A stretch of 64,000 nt of DNA from Ignelater luminosus. Taxonomy: Eukaryota > Arthropoda > Insecta > Coleoptera > Elateridae. The first letter of the stretch is position 1. The number at the start of each line of letters is the position of its first letter. Position numbers and translations under genes: made by a program. Of this stretch, positions 60,830-64,000 are shown one piece after another. Location: contig VTPC01090930.1 of NCBI GenBank assembly GCA_011009095.1, forward strand, positions 118,511 to 182,510, written 5' to 3'. The notes under the pieces are model-generated. The model ran no database searches. It was given only the letters and a program-made list of their open reading frames with translations, and was not told the origin of the DNA.

Positions 60830-61100
60830 TGTAATTTCAACATTATATAAGGTGTTGAAGGAAAGTACTGAAATAATGCCATTCACCACTAAAATATTAC
60901 ATACCAGAGAGAAACTATCTAGAGTTGAAACAGAAGATAAGTATTTTAGATTTACAGAAATTTAGACTACTGTACCACAAGGAAGTTTACTAAATCCGAT
61001 ATTATTTCACCGTACAAACTTTTCGGATGGCGCTGTAGTACTAACAGCAAGCAATAATATGAGAACTTAAACAGATCTAGGATGACGGAGTTTTTAAAAC
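60830..61100 (+). pseudogene. Reverse transcriptase core relic
   Basis: The frame reads AVISTLYKVLKESTEIM, then RVETEDKYFRFTEI, a stop, and TTVPQGSLLNPILF (60966-61007). It resumes almost at once with NFSDGAVVLTASNNMRT (61015 on). These are the VPQGS motif and the Y-A-D-D-x-A-V-V-x-x-x-S-N-N motif of non-LTR reverse transcriptases, with the first Asp changed to Ser. The roughly 20-30 residues normally between LLF and the YADD box are missing, so an internal deletion joined them. The clade is probably Jockey/CR1-like but not certain. Confidence 0.55.
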
Positions 61101-64000
61101 GGAAGAGAGAGAAACTAAGATTAAGATATAGCATGGAATGCAATAAACGCTTCTGTATGTCTGCAATAGCAATATCCAAACACACTTGCAAAGAGACAGT
61201 CGTTGGAAAGATCAAGAGATCATGACTTTTGAGTTAGTGTAACAACTTACAAGTGAATAAACAATCTTGACCAAAAAGTATGTGACATAGCATAGCATAT
61301 AGTCGAGTGGATGAAGCTTTAAGATCAAACAAACAATAATATTAGTTTTTAAACTAAATGTACAAGCTGAAGTTTGTCGTTGTTTATTTTTTTGAGTTAA
61401 GACCCGGTATGTCGCACTTATTCTACTTCACCTTGCACAATAAATTATCTGCTATAGCAAGTTAATAGCCTACGAATGCTGTTATAGTATCAAGATCCTC
61501 TATTGCGTTACAAAACTTTAGAGCAGAATTACAAAAGCATTTCAGACATTGCGAAAGAAATCCTGGTTTTAGCAAATAGAGTAACTCCAATAAAATCATA
61601 CGAAATTCTCCAATTAAATACAAAATTATCTGTACAATTTCTGAAGGATTTGTTCACATTGATCAAATTTCCACTTTCTCAGTGCCTCCACAGAAATTTT
61701 CAAGAATTCTAGATTAATTACCTTTTGGTTTTAAATTAACTGCCCTGACTACCTGCAAACTGTACAAACGTTCTGCATAGTATTTGGTAGCTTCTAGACA
61801 GGGGTGTGCCTCGTCCATTTGAACAAGATGTGTAACGCATGACACCAAGTTTTAGAAATTTTGGAATTTTACATTTTCAAAATAAACTTCGAGTTTTAGA
61901 TTTTTGAATGAAAACGGCCACCTGCAACTTTTTCTTAATCTTATATATATTGATTTCTGGTTTATAGAAATCTTTCTTAAATGAAGATAACCACATTTTA
62001 CAGATTATCGTTTTTTTGTGAAAATAAGTAGTTTGTTTTGTAAAACTTTGCATTAAAAAATTAGAAGAAAATTCAAAAAAGAACCGTTTAAGTGTTTAAT
62101 GTCGAAATATACCATTTAAGTAATTATAGGTTTATATTCTTTGTCTAATAAGTATTTAAAATTCATAACAATTTTTAAGATGACTCACGCATCATTAAAA
62201 AAATAAATATTTCTATTTAAAACCTGGTATTTTTTTTCTTTAGTGCCCATTCATTTCTCAAAATTAAACGACTGCTTTAACGATATCGACTTTTAAAAGC
62301 ATTGAACAAGAACGAAGTGGGCCCTGACAGATTACTTAATCTCACATGTGCTGTGTTTATGTCGCTGCGCTATTGTTAGACAATTGATGAGCTCGGCCGC
62401 CTTGGTTTTAATGCAGCCTTTCAATGGATAAGTGATTAATATAGGACCAAGTCATGTAACCATTTTCACTCAGGATTCGACTCATTTTTCTTGCTTTTTG
62501 CTTGATGTGAGGTGTGGCTCTCCTTTTTTTTCTGTGATTCCTCTTTTATTTATTTATTGTTCTTTTTAATGCTTCTTTTATTAAAGTTATTAGAGGGCAA
62601 TGTTGAAAAATGACCACAGGGAGGAAAATAATAATAGAGGTTCTGCTGCTGATTTGAACGGGGTATTTTAAAAATATCAAAATGAGGATCTAGTGTACTG
62701 GTATTCCATTGTTATACTAAAAATGCAGGTCGTTACTATATATGATCCAATAATAAGAATATAAAATGCGTATCAGACAATGATCTGTTTCCGGCGGAAA
62801 CTATAAGGTGTACTCTGTCATTATCAACGGACTCGTCTTGTTTGTAGGACTGAAACTCTTCACGTGCATATGAAAACTTATACCTGCATTGTAACGTGCG
62901 TGTATACACACATAAACTTATTTCTTTACTTATTACACTTTTACATGCAAAACTGATCATTAACGTTCGATATTCTTATAGATTGTAGCAAAAGCAAAAA
63001 GTTTCAATTACATCAATCACTCGGGTTCGTGTATAGTGGGCGATAAAGAAAGAATAATGAACTTTGCTAATTTCATAACTTTAATTTCTCAAAATACAAA
63101 AAGTGCATTAATTTACCGGTTCATTATTTTTCTTGAGGTTAAATCTGATAAATTGATATTTCTTAACGCTAGTTATTATGTGTTTGTTTATTCGTTTTCT
63201 AATAAATGCAAATTGAAAATGAAATAAATGATTGCATGGAGAATAGAATTTTCTTAATTTACTTTTTTTAGATTATCACAACAACATGGAATAATCCACC
63301 TGTAGTAATACCTAATGAAGAAATAACAATACAGGTAGAACAACTTAACAATCATAACATACCGGTTGAACGAACACGCACTGATTCTAAACTGCTACAT
63401 ATTCACTAACTTCCGGTCTAATTGTTCGACATGTCATGGCTGCCAGTCGTCGTGGTAGTCGTCAGTCATTTCACATATTAATTATGGTCATTACAGGTCG
63501 CAAAGTCACCTATGACCTTAGTATTCCTGGGAAAGACGTAGAAATTGCTGTTTTTCGAATGGCGATATTATTATTTTAACGGAGCTATTGTGTTTTCCGC
63601 GTATTCGTTATTTTTTTATATAACGATTTCTCCTTTTTATTGTTGATTATAAAGACGTCCTATACATTGTTTGTTTGAATTTGATATGTCATTTCTCTTT
63701 ATTTGCAAGAACAACGACTGTTGATGGGTTATATCCTTTTCCCGTTTGCAGATTAAAACGTTATTTTTAATTTGCTAAATTATATTTAATATTTGTTTGG
63801 CAACTTAACGGACCTATCTTTATTAGTATCGTGGTATGATAAAATATATTAATTATAAAATCGTTAGAAGAAGAAGAAGAATCAAAATCTTATAAACTCT
63901 GTTTTTGATAATGTAGTTTTGTCGGGTACTGTACTTCTTAAAATTTAAAAATCTTTTATGGCCAAAGACCTTTTACGAACTATTCAATAACCTATACAAA
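61101..64000. other. AT-rich intergenic DNA, no supported gene
   Basis: Short ORFs only. 61503-61712 (69 codons, plus) is the most protein-like (ISDIAKEILVLANRVTPIKS) but unrecognised. A slightly GC-richer patch lies at 63330-63550. A short GAA run occurs near 63868. Confidence 0.4.

Noticed and set aside
1-64000. CRISPR arrays, operons, bacterial promoters, riboswitches, tRNA genes
   Set aside because: Not seen. The sequence is eukaryotic in character and no box A/B pair or cloverleaf could be supported.

Overview
The window looks like AT-rich insect (arthropod) nuclear DNA that is almost entirely accessory. No convincing host protein-coding gene, tRNA or rRNA was found in 64 kb. The recognisable coding material is decayed transposable elements: R1-clade non-LTR retrotransposons of the telomere-targeting SART/TRAS type, other non-LTR reverse transcriptases (one fairly fresh Jockey-like insertion), several Tc1/mariner-type transposases, a pogo/Tigger-type transposase, and a transposase-like family I recognise only as a repeated insect protein. 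All carry stops, frameshifts or truncation. The organism is inferred from the element families and from a TTAGG-type telomeric repeat, the ancestral arthropod telomere motif; no species is claimed.

Layout. 0-2.8 kb: two adjacent plus-strand transposase pseudogenes. 7.0-8.1 kb: a short DNA element bounded by a repeated 14-bp motif, with a folded hairpin end and a basic ORF on the minus strand. 8.1-18.7 kb: AT-rich DNA with microsatellites and a TATCGATA-rich cluster. 18.7-26.9 kb: the most informative part. The 3' end of a SART-like ORF2 runs through a short 3' UTR and an A9 tail into 18 bp of GGTTA repeats, then directly into a GC-rich 5' UTR and the ORF1 (gag) of another copy. This whole 3.64-kb segment appears twice, on either side of a 400-N gap, and the duplicate ends coincide exactly with the gap edges. 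That is the signature of two overlapping contigs (probably haplotypes) that were not merged. 37.4-37.7 kb: a 133-bp tandem duplication. 38.0-40.6 kb: a pogo-type pseudogene with a GC-rich, 5'-truncated Jockey-like insertion next to it, both on the minus strand. 44-61 kb: scattered Tc1-like, mariner-like and reverse-transcriptase relics in AT-rich DNA.

The elements are independent and form no working pathway. The main biological message is a telomere-specific retrotransposon head-to-tail junction preserved with its TTAGG target, in a region that now looks subtelomeric or is an internal telomeric relic. The main technical message is that the apparent duplication of that junction is probably an assembly artefact.
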